Shown here piece after piece: positions 1 through 11,454 of a stretch of 64,000 nt of DNA. How positions within the stretch are numbered: the first letter of the stretch is position 1; every line of letters starts with the position of its first letter. The DNA comes from Phaeotremella fagi (lineage: Eukaryota > Basidiomycota > Tremellomycetes > Tremellales > Phaeotremellaceae): assembly GCA_001599715.1 (NCBI GenBank), contig BCHU01000008.1, forward strand, positions 1,338,656 through 1,402,655, given 5' to 3'. The translations under genes were made by a program, and so were the position numbers. The notes beneath the pieces were generated by a model. The model had not been told where the DNA came from, did not search any database, and saw only the letters and a list, made by a program, of their open reading frames with translations.

Positions 1-150
1 TGCCTCAGCAGCCGTAGATGATACTTATCTGCAAATGATCTCCATAACGACTGTACATTTGCCACTGCTCAGCTTGCTTCGAAATCTACAGTATGAACTC
101 ATGATGACGACACATGCGCTTAAAAGTCTTCATCAGTTTATTCATACATT

Positions 151-290
151 CCACATTCAAAAAATTCAACTGTCTACTCGTTACTCAGAACCACCATGTC
201 ATCTACTATCCATTCAATCCACATTCAAAGGATCCTACCGTCTACTCCTCATTTCGGAGTCACCATGCTATCTACTATCCATTGTTTGAG
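151..290. repeat. Imperfect 68-bp tandem duplication
   Basis: The string ccacattcaa occurs at 151 and again at 219, and each copy is followed by a diverged version of the same segment (cgtctactc, then atctactatccatt). The second copy runs across the stop codon of the 249-650 gene, so the duplication touches the 3' end of that frame. Confidence 0.5.
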
Positions 291-650
291 TCGACTCTCA
301 ACAGTTTTCGAGAGGACAGCAAAAGCCTCGTCTCTCATACGTTGTCTAGTGACGATATCCTCAGGCGATCTACGAACATCATCAAAACCATGCGTAGAAT
401 TCAAGCCTCTTTCATACAAAAAATCCAACCCCAACTTGATTTCTTTCTCAGTAGCATATCTATTAATCTGAACCCGCTCTGCGATAGCATTTGAGCGTAG
501 ACTCATTGTAGCGGCTTCCCCGGTGGCTTCCACATTAACCGTCAAGCCCAAAGTTTCGTTGTCGAAGGAATCGTAACCACTGTCGCTGTCTGAGTATTTG
601 ATTCTTCCACGAAATTTCCAGGTGATTTGAGAGTCTTCTGAAGTGGCCAT
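249..650 (-). CDS. Hypothetical protein, 133 aa
   Basis: A single open frame starting MATSEDSQITW and ending SMVTPK. I prefer the start at 650 because the in-frame sequence further upstream looks like AT-rich leader. No domain is recognised. The first third is acidic and Ser-rich (SDSDSGYDSFDNE). The second half is predicted helical and charged (RYATEKEIKLGLDFLYERG, then RRSPEDIVTRQRMRDEAF). There is no signal peptide or membrane segment. It is transcribed away from the MmgE/PrpD gene, so the two share the 651-1019 spacer. It could be a lineage-specific gene; it may also continue into an upstream exon that I did not find. Confidence 0.5.
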   Translation of the reverse strand: MATSEDSQITWKFRGRIKYSDSDSGYDSFDNETLGLTVNVEATGEAATMSLRSNAIAERVQINRYATEKEIKLGLDFLYERGLNSTHGFDDVRRSPEDIVTRQRMRDEAFAVLSKTVESRLKQWIVDSMVTPK

Positions 651-1019
651 GTCGATTGCTTGTACAAACAGGATGGATGTTGAGTTGAAAAGAAAAAGGT
701 AATTTTCTGACCTGATTTCTTCAAAATGTCTTAGAAACCAAACGAAGACTCGAGACAAAGGTAGTTGAGCATTCTCAGATTGTTGAATGGAGCTTCTCCT
801 TTATTCACCAACTGCAATCGTGCTACAATTCCTCTGTCCGTTTGCCTGTATAAACTGGAAAGTCCAGCTTCCTGTTTTTCAGTGTAGACTTTTCGGGTCG
901 AGTGGCGAACGCTCGGACCCTTTCCGTAGGAGCGGTTTTGCGCCCACACACAAATTCATGCAATACTATAAAGTCTTTCAATTCCATCAATGTAGTCCAC
1001 GATTGACTTCACGACCAAA
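651..1019. promoter_or_regulatory. Divergent promoter, hypothetical gene and MmgE/PrpD gene
   Basis: 369-bp spacer between divergent starts. It holds the CGG-N7-CCG site at 914-926 and otherwise no open frame I would defend. Confidence 0.5.
914..926. promoter_or_regulatory. Candidate Zn2Cys6 operator, CGG-N7-CCG
   Basis: CGGACCCTTTCCG lies 94 bp before the start codon of the MmgE/PrpD gene. The outer triplets form the inverted CGG/CCG pair bound by dimeric Zn2Cys6 factors. A site with the same spacing and the same flanking bases (CGGAC-N4-TCCG) is in the aldolase/MFS promoter at 5921-5933. Confidence 0.45.
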
Positions 1020-2452
1020 ATGAAAGATCAAATCGAAAGAGAAGATGCGCCTACACAATATATTGCAGAATGGGTGTCGAGTTTAGAACGAGAACGAACG
1101 AAAACATCGGCAATTTCCAAATATGCTATTCAAGGTATCAAAGATTTGATTGCTTGTATGATTGGAGGAAGTAAAGAACCGACACCGGTAAAACTTGCAA
1201 AGTTAGCCATTTCTATGGGTGAAGGATCTTGTACGATTATTGGTTCGACACAAAAAGTCTCTGCACCGTTCGCAGCCATGGTCAACGCAGCTTCAGCCCA
1301 CATTTTAGATTTTGACGATTCATTTCGTCCCTTGACAGGTCATCCATCTTGTACAATCGTACCAGCAATCTTGGCCGTTGGTGAACAATACAACAAATCC
1401 GGTCAAGAAATCCTCGACGCTTATGTTGTTGGAGTAGAGCTAGCAGCTTGCTTGGGTAGAGCTGAACCTAAACATCACGATGTCGGTTGGCACGGTACGG
1501 CAACTGTTGGAACGATTTGTTCTGCTGTTGCTTGTGCCAGGTTGTTGGGCTTCGATAAAGACGCGATAGCTCGGACTCTCAGTATAGCTTTTTCTTCGGC
1601 TAGTGGCTCAAGAATACAGATTGGGTTTGACGTCAAATGTATTCAACCTGGTTTCGCTGCCAGGGATGGTGTTCTAGCCGCTTATCTAGCTATGGATGGT
1701 ATCACAGCTGCCCCGGAAGTTCTGTCCGGACCTTGGGGTTTTTCAGGTCTGTATTGTGGTAAAGTGAGTTAGAAGGTTAACTCTTGTTAAACGTGATCTT
1801 GACTGTTTTTTTTCAGTCAAATGGGGTGTACACTCTTCCGTCAGTTGACGAACCACTCGCGATTGAGGAACCAGGTTTAACTTTCAAACCATACCCAACA
1901 TGTGGAAGTACGCATCGAACACTAGCAGCAGTACTCCACCTGTGCAAAACTCACGATATCAAAGCAACCCAGGTCGAAAAGGTATTGACAATAGTACCAT
2001 ATCTCAACACCCAAAACCTCCGATACAACAATCCCACGACAGGTATGCAAGGTAAATTCAGTATGCCGTATACTGTCTCCTTAGCCGTAATAAATCGAGA
2101 AATTCGATTACAAGATTTCACAGATGAGGCAGTGAAGAACCCAGAAATACAAAGTTTCTTACCAAAAGTCACAATGGAATGTTTGGAAGGTAGTGAAGAA
2201 TCCACCAAGGGATTTTTGGACTTACCTTGTTATACGAAGATCACTTTGGTGGGTGGTCAGAGCTTTGAGGATACGAGGTTCGGTAGACCAGGGGAGAAAG
2301 ATGATCCTTTATCTTTGGAAGAGGAGGAGATCAAGTTCAGAGATTGTACTTCTGGGGTAATCAGCCCGGAGCAGCAAAAGAAGGTTTTGGACAATCTCGA
2401 GAATCTAGTAGATTTACCTTGCCGTATCTTGATAGAATCTTTAAGGAGATGA
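1020..2452 (+). CDS. MmgE/PrpD family dehydratase/decarboxylase
   Basis: Two exons, 1020-1763 and 1817-2452, with a 53-nt intron, give 459 aa, a normal length for the family. The family includes 2-methylcitrate dehydratase (PrpD), cis-aconitate decarboxylase and related enzymes acting on tricarboxylic or branched acids. Visible landmarks are the DFDDSFRPLTGHPS segment near residue 98 (the family D-D-x-H..GHPS active-site region), GWHGTATVGT near 158, KCIQPGFAARDGVLAAY near 205 (the family R/K-x-G-x-x-A-x-x-G lid), and FKPYPTCGSTHRTLAA near 265. There is no mitochondrial targeting peptide, so it is probably cytosolic. Substrate cannot be assigned from sequence: PrpD, CAD-like or an uncharacterised branch are all possible. 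Its neighbours (regulator, aldolase, permease) suggest catabolism of an organic acid. Confidence 0.88.
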
Positions 2453-2578
2453 TACATCAATCGTAGCGAAATGCAGTAATTTGGCTTTCAATCGGGACCT
2501 GTCTACTCGCGTAGACGGCAAGTGTCATTGCAAAAGTTTCATCTCAAACATGAAAACTGACAGCAACATTTGTTCAAA

Positions 2579-4738
2579 CTAAGCACCTACAGATGAACCT
2601 CCATTACTTTGGAACAAAGACGCAAACAACGCGTCGTTCTCATCGAAAGTCGACTGACCTTCAGACATACTTCCCAGTAAAAGGTTGTCAAGAAAGGAGA
2701 AAGGTTCCAAATCCTGAACTGGAGGTTCAGGCTGAAACTGATTTGACCTCGCTTCGGATTGAAATTGGTTTGACCTTGCCTCAGCAAGTTTTTCCACCTC
2801 CTTTTCGAAAGCTTTGACAAGCATATCAAACATATTCCTATATCTTTGAGACTCAGGCCACCGTGGACCAAGATTCGTCAACAGCTCTTTACACTGAGCT
2901 ATCCTGTAATTCACCTCTTCGGCGGGTAGATCGATCAGATCAGGTCTTGAATTGAATTCGCAGAAACAGTAGACGAGTGCCGTTGATGAAATGAAAACTT
3001 GATACAGGTGGATCCAGTTGATGTGGACTTGTCTTTGAGATGAATAATGTTTGTACAAGTCGACAGATATGTAAGCGGATTGCTTCAAGGTCCCGACGAA
3101 TGCTGACGAAATGTACGGTATTAGAGGACTTGGTCGATGGAGATTGATCATCATTTGATGATATTGCATGTCGTTGAGCAGCTGAAGAAGGGGTTAATAC
3201 ACAGTGCGATATCTAGGGTACTCACTTGTCTTTTTGTAGTTTCATTTGATATTGGGAAAAAAGCAGCTTTCAAAGGACTCGAGGTATACCATTGTTGAAT
3301 TTGACGAACGTATTCGGCAACAATTTCCTCTCGTTGTTCTATAGGTAGATCTGGCTTGACTGAAACCGCGTACAACGACTCTTGTATTCTGCCATAGAGG
3401 GTTCGAGCACGTAGCGCATGAATACGTAGTTCACTGCCAGAGATTGACAATGAGTTTGTTGGAACAGAGGGCGTGATGGCTGGTAGCTGAGAATCATTAG
3501 AATCCAGTGAGATACTTCGACTTACATCTACATCAATGTCTTCATCTCGGATCGATGGTGGGCGTTTGAGCACAAAGATAGTTAATCGATCTAAGCTGTA
3601 CAACGCCCAAAAAATATTTTTCCGTCTGTCATTATGAGCGATCAGGGAGGATGAGTCTTGAGACAGCGGCGTCACCGTCTGCAGGTAAACGTCGTCTCGT
3701 CTATGGAGGTCGATGGCAATAGCTGTTCGTGCAGCCATACCTATTAATTGCCAGAGACTCGGTCCGTTAGGTTCGCGAATGGACAATAGAGATAAGAGGA
3801 CTAGGGTTTGAACGCAAGTCTATGGTTTGATCAGTAACTTGACGACAATATCTACTTACCAGATCCTCACGGGCGACAAGCTCTGGAACTTCTCTCAAAG
3901 CCCGTAATCGATATATTGCAAGACCATCTTCGTTATCATTCCCTTCCTCGTCAAACTTGGTCCGTCTTTCCGACAAGTAATAGGTCATAAAGCATCTAAA
4001 TCGACTGGCAGCCAAAGAAGGAGAGGTCAAACCATTGGGACCATAAATTGATTTAATGTCATTCTCAAGCTCCGTCGTCTCCACAACATGATTGGATTGC
4101 TCGTATTGAGCAGGGAAGGATGTGATGGTTGCTTTGAATGTTTCCATCGGAGGAAGAACTAGGTCATTCTGACCTTGAATTTGATTCGAATTTGGATAGG
4201 GAGCAACAGTAAAAGCACGCAGACCGAGAGTAGAGATGAATAGGTTGGGGAGAGTCAAGGCGGTTGCTTGCGAGGCGAAACTCCCTTCGGAAGGTAGATT
4301 GTTGGCTGGGATTGAATCGGGTTGACTATGAGTTTCCAGCTCTCCAACAGCAATTGAAGACTCTCCTTCGTATTGTGCAAGTTTTTGTCTTAATCTGCGA
4401 TTCTCTGCACGTAGTTCATTGAGCTGTCTGGAATCACGCGCAACGATTGAAATCAGCGATCCGTCCGTCCCTGGACAAAGGAACTCACAATATCAATTCA
4501 CGATCAGCATTCTTCATTTCTACCTCACAGGTCACGTCGGCGAGTTTACAAGCTGTACATTGTGGATGGAGACGATCACACTGTAGAGTTATCAGTTGCC
4601 TTAAAAAGTTCTCTTTCTTACCTTTCTCTTCTTCGCAAAGCATCTCGTACATGCTTGAGGTGCACGATGAAGACGAGGAGGTGAGTTTGAAGAGCGTCTC
4701 GATACCCCTGCAGGTGAGGTATTCTGTCTATCTGGCAT
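2579..4738 (-). CDS. Zn2Cys6 fungal transcription factor
   Basis: Five exons (4738-4622, 4580-4489, 4427-3860, 3819-3226, 3181-2579) join in frame to 657 aa. Residues 30-57 form a complete binuclear zinc cluster, C-x2-C-x6-C-x6-C-x2-C-x6-C, starting CTRCFAKKRKCDR. The first intron falls right after the basic KKRK. A short leucine-zipper-like coiled coil follows (LQLNELRAENRRLRQKL, about residues 70-86), suiting a dimer. The middle holds the fungal-specific regulatory domain (LSLLSIREPNGPSLWQLIGMAAR, then RRKNIFWALYSLDR, residues about 235-320). The C-terminus is acidic and Ser/Asn-rich, plausibly activating. It sits between the MmgE/PrpD and aldolase genes, and I infer it regulates them. Confidence 0.9.
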
Positions 4739-4874
4739 AGTCTTGGGTGTAGTTACGCGAAATTGAATAGCGGTTCGATTATAATCTGTCCGGTTGTGGC
4801 CGGGTTGTAAACACTAGAAATGATGTGGCAAGCAAATGAATGAAGTAAATGTAAATGCATGAGTACTGTTGGAG
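4739..4874 (-). promoter_or_regulatory. Promoter of the Zn2Cys6 gene
   Basis: 136 bp between the regulator start and the aldolase stop. It holds CGG-N6-CCG at 4791-4802, one base shorter in spacing than the two N7 sites in this cluster; it could be a weak autoregulatory site or chance. Confidence 0.3.
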
Positions 4875-5812
4875 CTAAAGTACAGGTCGAGCTGCAGCTA
4901 CTTGATCGGATACGTGTCTAAATAACGCCCACTGATCGACTCCCAATGCAATCATATTGACACCCTGCTTCACCAACCCTTTCACAGCTTCAGGTGATCT
5001 CGCCATCGCAGCACAATATTTTCCTTTACTTAAAGCATAATTTCGTACCTCCAACTCAGCATCAACAAGTTCTTTAGGTTTCACTCCGTCTCTATCAAGC
5101 GGATAACCCATGCTCAAAGCAAAGTCAGATCCTCCGATGAAAATTATGTCTAGGTGGTGTTAAACCTGTTTTGATTTTGATTCACGTACCCAATCCCGGT
5201 GTGTCGACAATCTCCTTGTAATTTTGATACCCTTCTCGAGTCTCTATCATGATTCCAACAACGATATCTTGATTAGCATGATCTAGGTACTCGTTATCTG
5301 AGATGTAATTGAACGCGTCTTTACAAAACGGTGAACCAATAGCTCTTTTCCCTTGCGGAGGAAATCGACAAAACGAAACGATGGCTGCAGCTGTTGCCTG
5401 TTGGAAACGAATTAAGCATTAAAACGAATTAATCACAACTTCCACTGTCACTTACAGCATCTGAGACCAGAGGCACCACAATACCATGCGCACCAGCGTC
5501 GAGTGCGCGCTCGATCAAATGTCGATCAGGTGAAGGAACACGAACAACAGGACTGACACCCCAAGGAACGATGGCATGGATCGCAGTTCTGATTTCTTGA
5601 TCAGCCAGTTGACCATGCTCTCCATCGACTAGAATCCACTAAAAGTCGTGGTCAATCTGGATACTCGTACGTGAACATACTTTCAAACCTGGAACTCGAG
5701 CCAGCGTTCGAGCAGTGGCAGCTCCTTCCAACATCAGAAAATACCCCAGACAAACCTCTTGAGCTAGTAAAGCCTCTTTCAATGGACTACCGTGGCCTAT
5801 CAATCTAGGCAT
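4875..5812 (-). CDS. HpcH/HpaI family aldolase/lyase
   Basis: Four exons (5812-5681, 5638-5456, 5397-5190, 5149-4875) join to 265 aa, the usual size of class II pyruvate-dependent aldolases of the HpcH/HpaI family, which reversibly split 2-keto-hydroxy acids. Motifs: VDGEHGQLADQEI around residue 50 (general-base His), VVRVPSPDRHLIERALDAG near 73-92 (substrate Arg and conserved D-G), MIETREGYQNY near 147 (metal Glu), and FIGGSDFALSMGYP near 175 (metal Asp; many relatives read IGPNDLA here). The C-terminal GVNMIALGVDQWALF matches the family end. It shares a promoter with the MFS gene. The natural substrate is unknown. Confidence 0.9.
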
Positions 5813-6139
5813 GTTGTTGGTACTCTTGGAGAGTGGGAGAGTGAAGTGTCGATAAGCAGTTTACGAGTAGTCTCTCCGCAACATGAACTGCCAAAGATTC
5901 TTACGTACATTACGTACTCCCGGACGATGTCCGCACCACAACAATTTCCGGCCTCGTTATCTTTTCAGCTGATCTAGATTTTTGCGGAGGGAGCCCAGAT
6001 ACAGATATCAACTGCAAACAACCTCAATTATCGAAGTATATAACATGCTCTCGAAATTGTCAAGATTAACCATTTCATAGTTCTTCCCCTCGCTACAGTA
6101 ACTTGACCAGAAAATCAGTTGAATTTACTGCACAAAACC
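5813..6139. promoter_or_regulatory. Bidirectional promoter, aldolase and MFS permease
   Basis: 327 bp between divergent starts. It contains the CGG-N7-CCG element at 5921-5933 and a tacgtacattacgta stretch just before it. No credible gene lies here. Confidence 0.55.
5921..5933. promoter_or_regulatory. Candidate Zn2Cys6 operator, CGG-N7-CCG
   Basis: CGGACGATGTCCG is a perfect inverted repeat (CGGAC, 3-nt spacer, GTCCG) in the middle of the divergent aldolase/permease promoter. It matches the site at 914-926 at the CGGAC and TCCG ends. It is the best candidate target of the Zn2Cys6 protein encoded next door. Confidence 0.5.
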
Positions 6140-8073
6140 ATGTCCAAAGTAGAAGAAGAAGCTCGACCAACAGGTATCACCAACGATGAGAAATACGCTG
6201 AGCTAGACGCTCGTATCCAAGAGGTATCTGATGTAGAGACCGATCATCAAGCTCATATTGGGGTTGATAGAGAATGGACTGAAGAAGAGTTGGCTGCTGA
6301 TCGATCTTTACTTCGTAAAATCGACTGGCACATTATGCCGTTGCTCATGATAACCTATGGTGTACAAGTAGGTTCGATAATCAACAAAACTAACTCATCT
6401 TTAGTACTCTGATAAAATCACTCTCTCCTCAGGTGTAGCGTTTGATTTGGTCAAGGATACTGGATTAGTTGGTAACGATTTCGCCTGGTTGTCAACTGGA
6501 TTGTGAGTTAACAGCTGTCACCTTGTTCTAATCAACCATTTAGCTATCTGGTATACCTCGCATTTGAATTCCCATTCGCATGGCTACTTCAAAGATACCC
6601 TATGGATAAAGTCCTCGCACTAACTGTCGTTGGTTGGGGAGTCGTGGTATTCGGTATGGCTGGATGTAACAACTTCACACAGCGTAAGCCATATATTGCA
6701 AAGGGTCGATGACTGACGTTATTCAGTTATGGCATGTAGAGCTTTACTAGGAATGCTTGAATCTCCTATCTCACCTGGATTTTTAATCTTTGTTACTTCG
6801 TGGTATAAACGTGAAGAGCAAGCTGTGAGATCTATTGCGTTTTTGTAAGTCCATCGATCACAGCAGTACTTCTGGAGACTGATCGATAATCAGCGCGATG
6901 AACAGTTTCTTCAGTTTTTTCATTCTGGTCATCAACTATTCCATCGGTGTTGCAGCTACAGGAAGTAGTGTCCAACCATGGCGTGCTATCCATCGTAGGT
7001 CTAATCGATAAACTCTTTCAGTACTGACGCTTCGTTAGTTTTCCTAGGTGCTGTATCTCTCTGTTGGGGTCTTATTTTAGCTTGGCAACTTTGTCTACCA
7101 CACAATGCCAAATGGCTCAATCCAAAAGTAGGCTCTACTTTGGACTTTAGTCAGATCTAAGAACTGACAAACACTGGTAGGAACGCATCCTAGCTCAAGC
7201 TCGATTAGTTAAAAACAAGACTGGAGAAACGACAGCTGGTATCAAATTCAAATGGGAACAAGTCATCGCTGCATTTACCGACCCTCAAGTTTGGTTCGTT
7301 TGTTGTTACACACTTTTAAATTCTATGGCTTCGGGAGGTTTCTCCACCTTTTCGACTCTGATTCTTCAATCATTTGGACTCAACACCCAACAAACTATCT
7401 TGTACCAACTCCCTTGGTATGCTTTTCAATTTGTTGGCTGTATCGTCGTTGGTTACTTGTTGAACACATGTCCGCAAAAAGTAAGTCAATTTTGACATCT
7501 ATATATTTAATGCTGTAGCTGATCAATCCAGAACATTCGCTTGATCCTCGTCTTTTGTCTAGTCATACCAGCATGTATCGGAATATGTCTTGAAGGGTTA
7601 TTAGACAATTCCTATCGTTGGGGTAGATTAGTAGGATTCTGGATAACAGGAACCTACACTCCAGCAACCTTCGTCGTCTGGTCTTCAACAGGTCTAAACG
7701 TCGCCGGTAGAACCAAAAAATCAATAGCCAACGGTATGACCTTCATAGCCTTCTGTGCCGGTTTCTGTATAGGACCTCAAATGTTCTACGCCTCTTCAGC
7801 GCCGAATTATCGACCAGGTTTGATCTTCTGTTGTGCTTGTTTCTTGAGTGTTTTGGTTTTAGTCGTAGCTTGGTTCTTGTGGGTTAGATGGGAAAATCAT
7901 TCTCGGGATAGGAACGCTGCTGCTTCTGGATTGACTAAGGCGGAACAGGAGATTGAGGGTTGTTTGTTTGGGTTAAAGGATATGACTGATAAAGAGGTGA
8001 GTCGTGTTGTAAGATTTGGGAAGTGTTGTTAACGCAATTTCATCAGAATCCTCACTTCCGATACAGATATTAG
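6140..8073 (+). CDS. MFS permease, allantoate/anion:cation symporter type
   Basis: Nine exons (6140-6367, 6405-6502, 6544-6683, 6727-6844, 6894-6994, 7039-7127, 7181-7480, 7532-7996, 8047-8073) join in frame to 521 aa. The protein has the layout of the Dal5/Tna1/vitamin and carboxylate permeases: a hydrophilic start ending in RKIDWHIMPLLMITYG (TM1), the YSDKITLSSG loop, about twelve hydrophobic helices, a central loop with KFKWEQVIAAFTDPQVW (typical start of the second half), and a final NPHFRYRY, a hallmark tail of this family. The last exon encodes only nine codons and is easily missed. By context it may import the acid metabolised by its neighbours; substrate is not readable from sequence. 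Confidence 0.92.
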
Positions 8074-8239
8074 GTCAAGACTTAAGAGGTGCTTACTTAA
8101 AAGGTGCTTTGTATTTAGAGAGCAGTAGTTTGAGGACAGGAGCGACTTGTAGAATTCCGAAAGTCAGATGCAAAATCGTCATGTCATCATTGTACACAGT
8201 ACAGACAAACTCTACAAGCCTAAATGCCCAGCAAAAAGG

Positions 8240-10624
8240 CTAAAGCCCAAAAACGCTTTCCTCAAGCTCAACACCCCCAACAGCCTTCCTCTTCCAACCC
8301 TCAACCCCACGTACCGCTCTCCTAACATCGTCAACCATCCCAGCAGGTCCACAAGGTAAACAAATAACCCCACACCCCTCAGTCCGTTGGATCCTATGTC
8401 TATCAATCGTCGATTCTATCGTCATATCCAGAATCTTTTCGAAATTCGGACGAGATTTGTAAATCTCCAAGCAAGATTGGATTTCTTTATACGATTTTTG
8501 GTTTTTCCGGGGTTGCGTTTTTAGGTAGGCCAATTTTTCTTTATCCGCTGCGGAGGGTTTTCGTTTGAGATCGAATTCTTTCTCGGTAAAGTCCATGAAA
8601 GGGTTCTCGTTTTCAGCTAACAAATCGATCGGTGAACTTTGTGGTGTTCGAGTTAGATAGATCGAGACGCAAACCCCAACCGGTGTAGCAACGTTCTGAC
8701 CTTCTTTTAGAGCCTCCAACGAATCTCTCTCCATTTTTTTAGCGGTCTCAACCATATCTATCAACATGGGCATCAAAGGTTTGGCTTGATCTTGATTCTT
8801 CACTATCCAAACCAAGTTAATGGTTCGAGATTTGACAGCACCTTTTGGTGAAATGTTGAGAAGGTGTTTGGCTACGCCAAGTGAATTTGAGATTCCCGAT
8901 CCGCCAGCTACCAACATCACTGATGAAAACGAGGGGAGTAGAGTATTTCCTACTCCACCATAAGGTCCGTCAACCAGTACCGTGATGTAAGATTTCGAGT
9001 CACCACTTTCTCTAGAAAAGTCGACATGAGATTTAGACACTTGATTCAACTTCTCTGTCCAGTCACCAGCATTTTTGACCAACAGAGTCAAGCCGTTGGT
9101 TTCGGGCGCGGACGCTATGGTGAATGGGTGACTTTGGAGACCGAGAGGGAAACCTAACGACGGGATTCGTAGTCTGACGTGTTGACCAGCTCTCCAACCT
9201 GATTTCAGGGTGGGGATGGTGACGGAAGTGGTTTCTGAGAGAGTCACTAGTTCAGCTTGCGCCAGTCGAGTTTTACAGAGGGTTACAACGAGAGAGAAGA
9301 TGTAGATGAACAACGCCGATAGCCTTTTTGTTAGTAATTGAAACAAGTATCTACTCACGTGTAGGGGATGGCAGCATCCACATGGAAGGATAGCGCTACC
9401 AAAAACCCAATGACCCCGACGTAGTGGCATGCCTATAGTTCAATTAGTCTCACAGAAGTCAATGGGACCTACCTCAAAAATCCCATAGCAGGCTTTACGA
9501 ATCATGGGCAAAGAAGTCAAAACAATCAGGACAAAGGACGAATACGCTATCAATCCGCAAAGAATGAAAGGTTTAGAGATAGATGTCATAAACGCATTAG
9601 CCATGATAAATTTACGAACTAACAGTGTCAGGTCAACCCCAAAAGGATCAAAAGAGAAACCGCTTACTATAGAATGCGACATGTAACGAAGCACAGAGGA
9701 AGGTACCCCTTCCGACGATTTTGTGAAAGATCATCAACTTCTCATAACCTTTTCCAACGAATTGGCCGATGATGTTTCCGCGTACACCTAAAGCAATTAC
9801 TACAGGAATTTGAGTGACAGCAACAAAAGCTGGTCGATTGTAGTTAGAAGTAAAACCTGATGTCGAGCTTGTTCCATAATTCGCTTGATAAACCAATGCT
9901 ATGATTAGGATTGTAAGGTAGACAGCTACCAGGTATAGATAGGGAATGGATATTGAAGATTTGAGATAAGATGGTAATCTTGAAAAAGGTGAGGTGTGAT
10001 TTAACCATGAGCTGAACGGTAGATGGTGTAGGATTGGTGATAGATGTGGTGGAGGATAAAAAGTTGGTTGAGGCAGATCTCTTACATCGTCGAAGGGTGA
10101 CATGAAAGGGTTACTGATATTGTCGCCTTTGAGTGACGTCAAAGACGAAGATTTCGATCTGGATTTCAAAAACCATCCTTGAAAAAGTTCACCGCCACCA
10201 ACGACACGTTTAACCTCTTGATCGTCTAGTCGTTTAAAACTATCGAAACGATGATTAGGTCGTATGAAAGATTTCTGGGTTGCGTTTGAACTCGGTCTTA
10301 TCGAAGCGAACAGTCGAGCTAGAAAACGGGTATGGGCGAGTAGCATGCAGAAGACTAAAATCGCTCCGAACGAAAGAAGGACATCGCGGGGGATCGTACC
10401 TTGAAATCAGTTCAAGATCAGGATCATCACTTACCATTGAATTGTGCTTGATCCGCAGCTTCTTGTGCGATTATCTGGCTTGAATTTAATCCTGATGAGG
10501 CTGAGGCTGATGCTGCAGCAGACGCGACTGCAGTCGACAACGCCTCTCCCTTGATTGCTGTAGAAGATTCGACCAGCAGAGAAATTGTATCGGAAGGTCC
10601 ACTTGAGGAAACCATGACCGGCAT
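8240..10624 (-). CDS. Ferric/cupric reductase, FRE family (1)
   Basis: Five exons (10624-10435, 10399-9668, 9618-9473, 9432-9359, 9323-8240) give 741 aa. It is a plasma-membrane flavocytochrome that passes electrons from NADPH via FAD and two hemes to extracellular Fe(III) or Cu(II). Both bis-heme pairs have His-x13-His spacing: HKIVGRGTFLCASLH (about residue 293) and HYVGVIGFLVALSFH (about 359). The FAD motif HPFTIASAP, the NADPH glycine motif GGSGIS and the terminal CGPAGM are intact. The N-terminus is Ala/Ser-rich and may face outside; it lacks an obvious signal peptide. Heme pair 2 is interrupted by none of the introns. A second, divergent member lies at 23978-26718. Confidence 0.93.
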
Positions 10625-11454
10625 GGAGTCTGAAAAGTGAAAGAGATGGATGTGTGAGTTGAATGAGATAAGAGAAAAGACTCAGGCTCTAAACCATTTA
10701 TGTATCTGATAAATCCGTAAAGACAGTGCTTGCGAAGAAATCGCGTGAGAAACAAGGAGACGAATGACCCAGAGATCTCTATTCAACAAAGGGGAGCTGC
10801 GAATACCTCTGGATTTCAAGTTTCATGAACCTCATGAGACTTAGGGACCACTGCGATTGAGAATATTTTTGTTGAGTTTCCGGTAGATGGTATTAAGGGG
10901 GTTGTAAGTTGATGGATTTGACAAAAGAATGTGGAAGATTGGAGTGTAGATGATTCAGGAGAAATTCTGATTGTCGATAAAGATAAAGGAAAGGGGGAAA
11001 TATGGGTTGAAAGAATAACTTGACGACGATCAGAGATCGAGGGGGTCCGAGTTGAAGATGATAATTGGATCGACTTGAAATGGTGCTGTGTTGCGTGTGA
11101 AAGGGGTATGTACGAGATGGTATGTTATCAATGTCTTTGATATACTGTAGAAGGAGAAGAAAGAATAAGAAGGATAAGAGAAGGAAAAGAAAACAAAACA
11201 AAGCACAACTTACTATACTCGACGTCCAGCCTGGCCTTTGTTTCAGATTTAACTCAGAGTTGGCACTGGCGACATTTGAAACGCGTCCCCTGAGTGTGAT
11301 GTGATGTGGTATTCTAGACTCATTCCAACGCAGCGTGCTCGTCGTACCTCCTGCTGTTGCTGCGAGAACACGGAATGAGTTCGTACAAACATACGGAAGT
11401 GTAGCGAATACTCCATCAACAAACGAGTCACCTATTCCACTGCTACCACCGTCC
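10625..11454. other. Intergenic, ferric reductase 5' region
   Basis: 830 bp upstream of the reductase. It is rich in purine runs (aagaaagaataagaagg near 11159) and has no convincing gene. A long minus-strand frame at 10893-11579 is low-complexity and overlaps the next gene, so I reject it. Confidence 0.4.
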
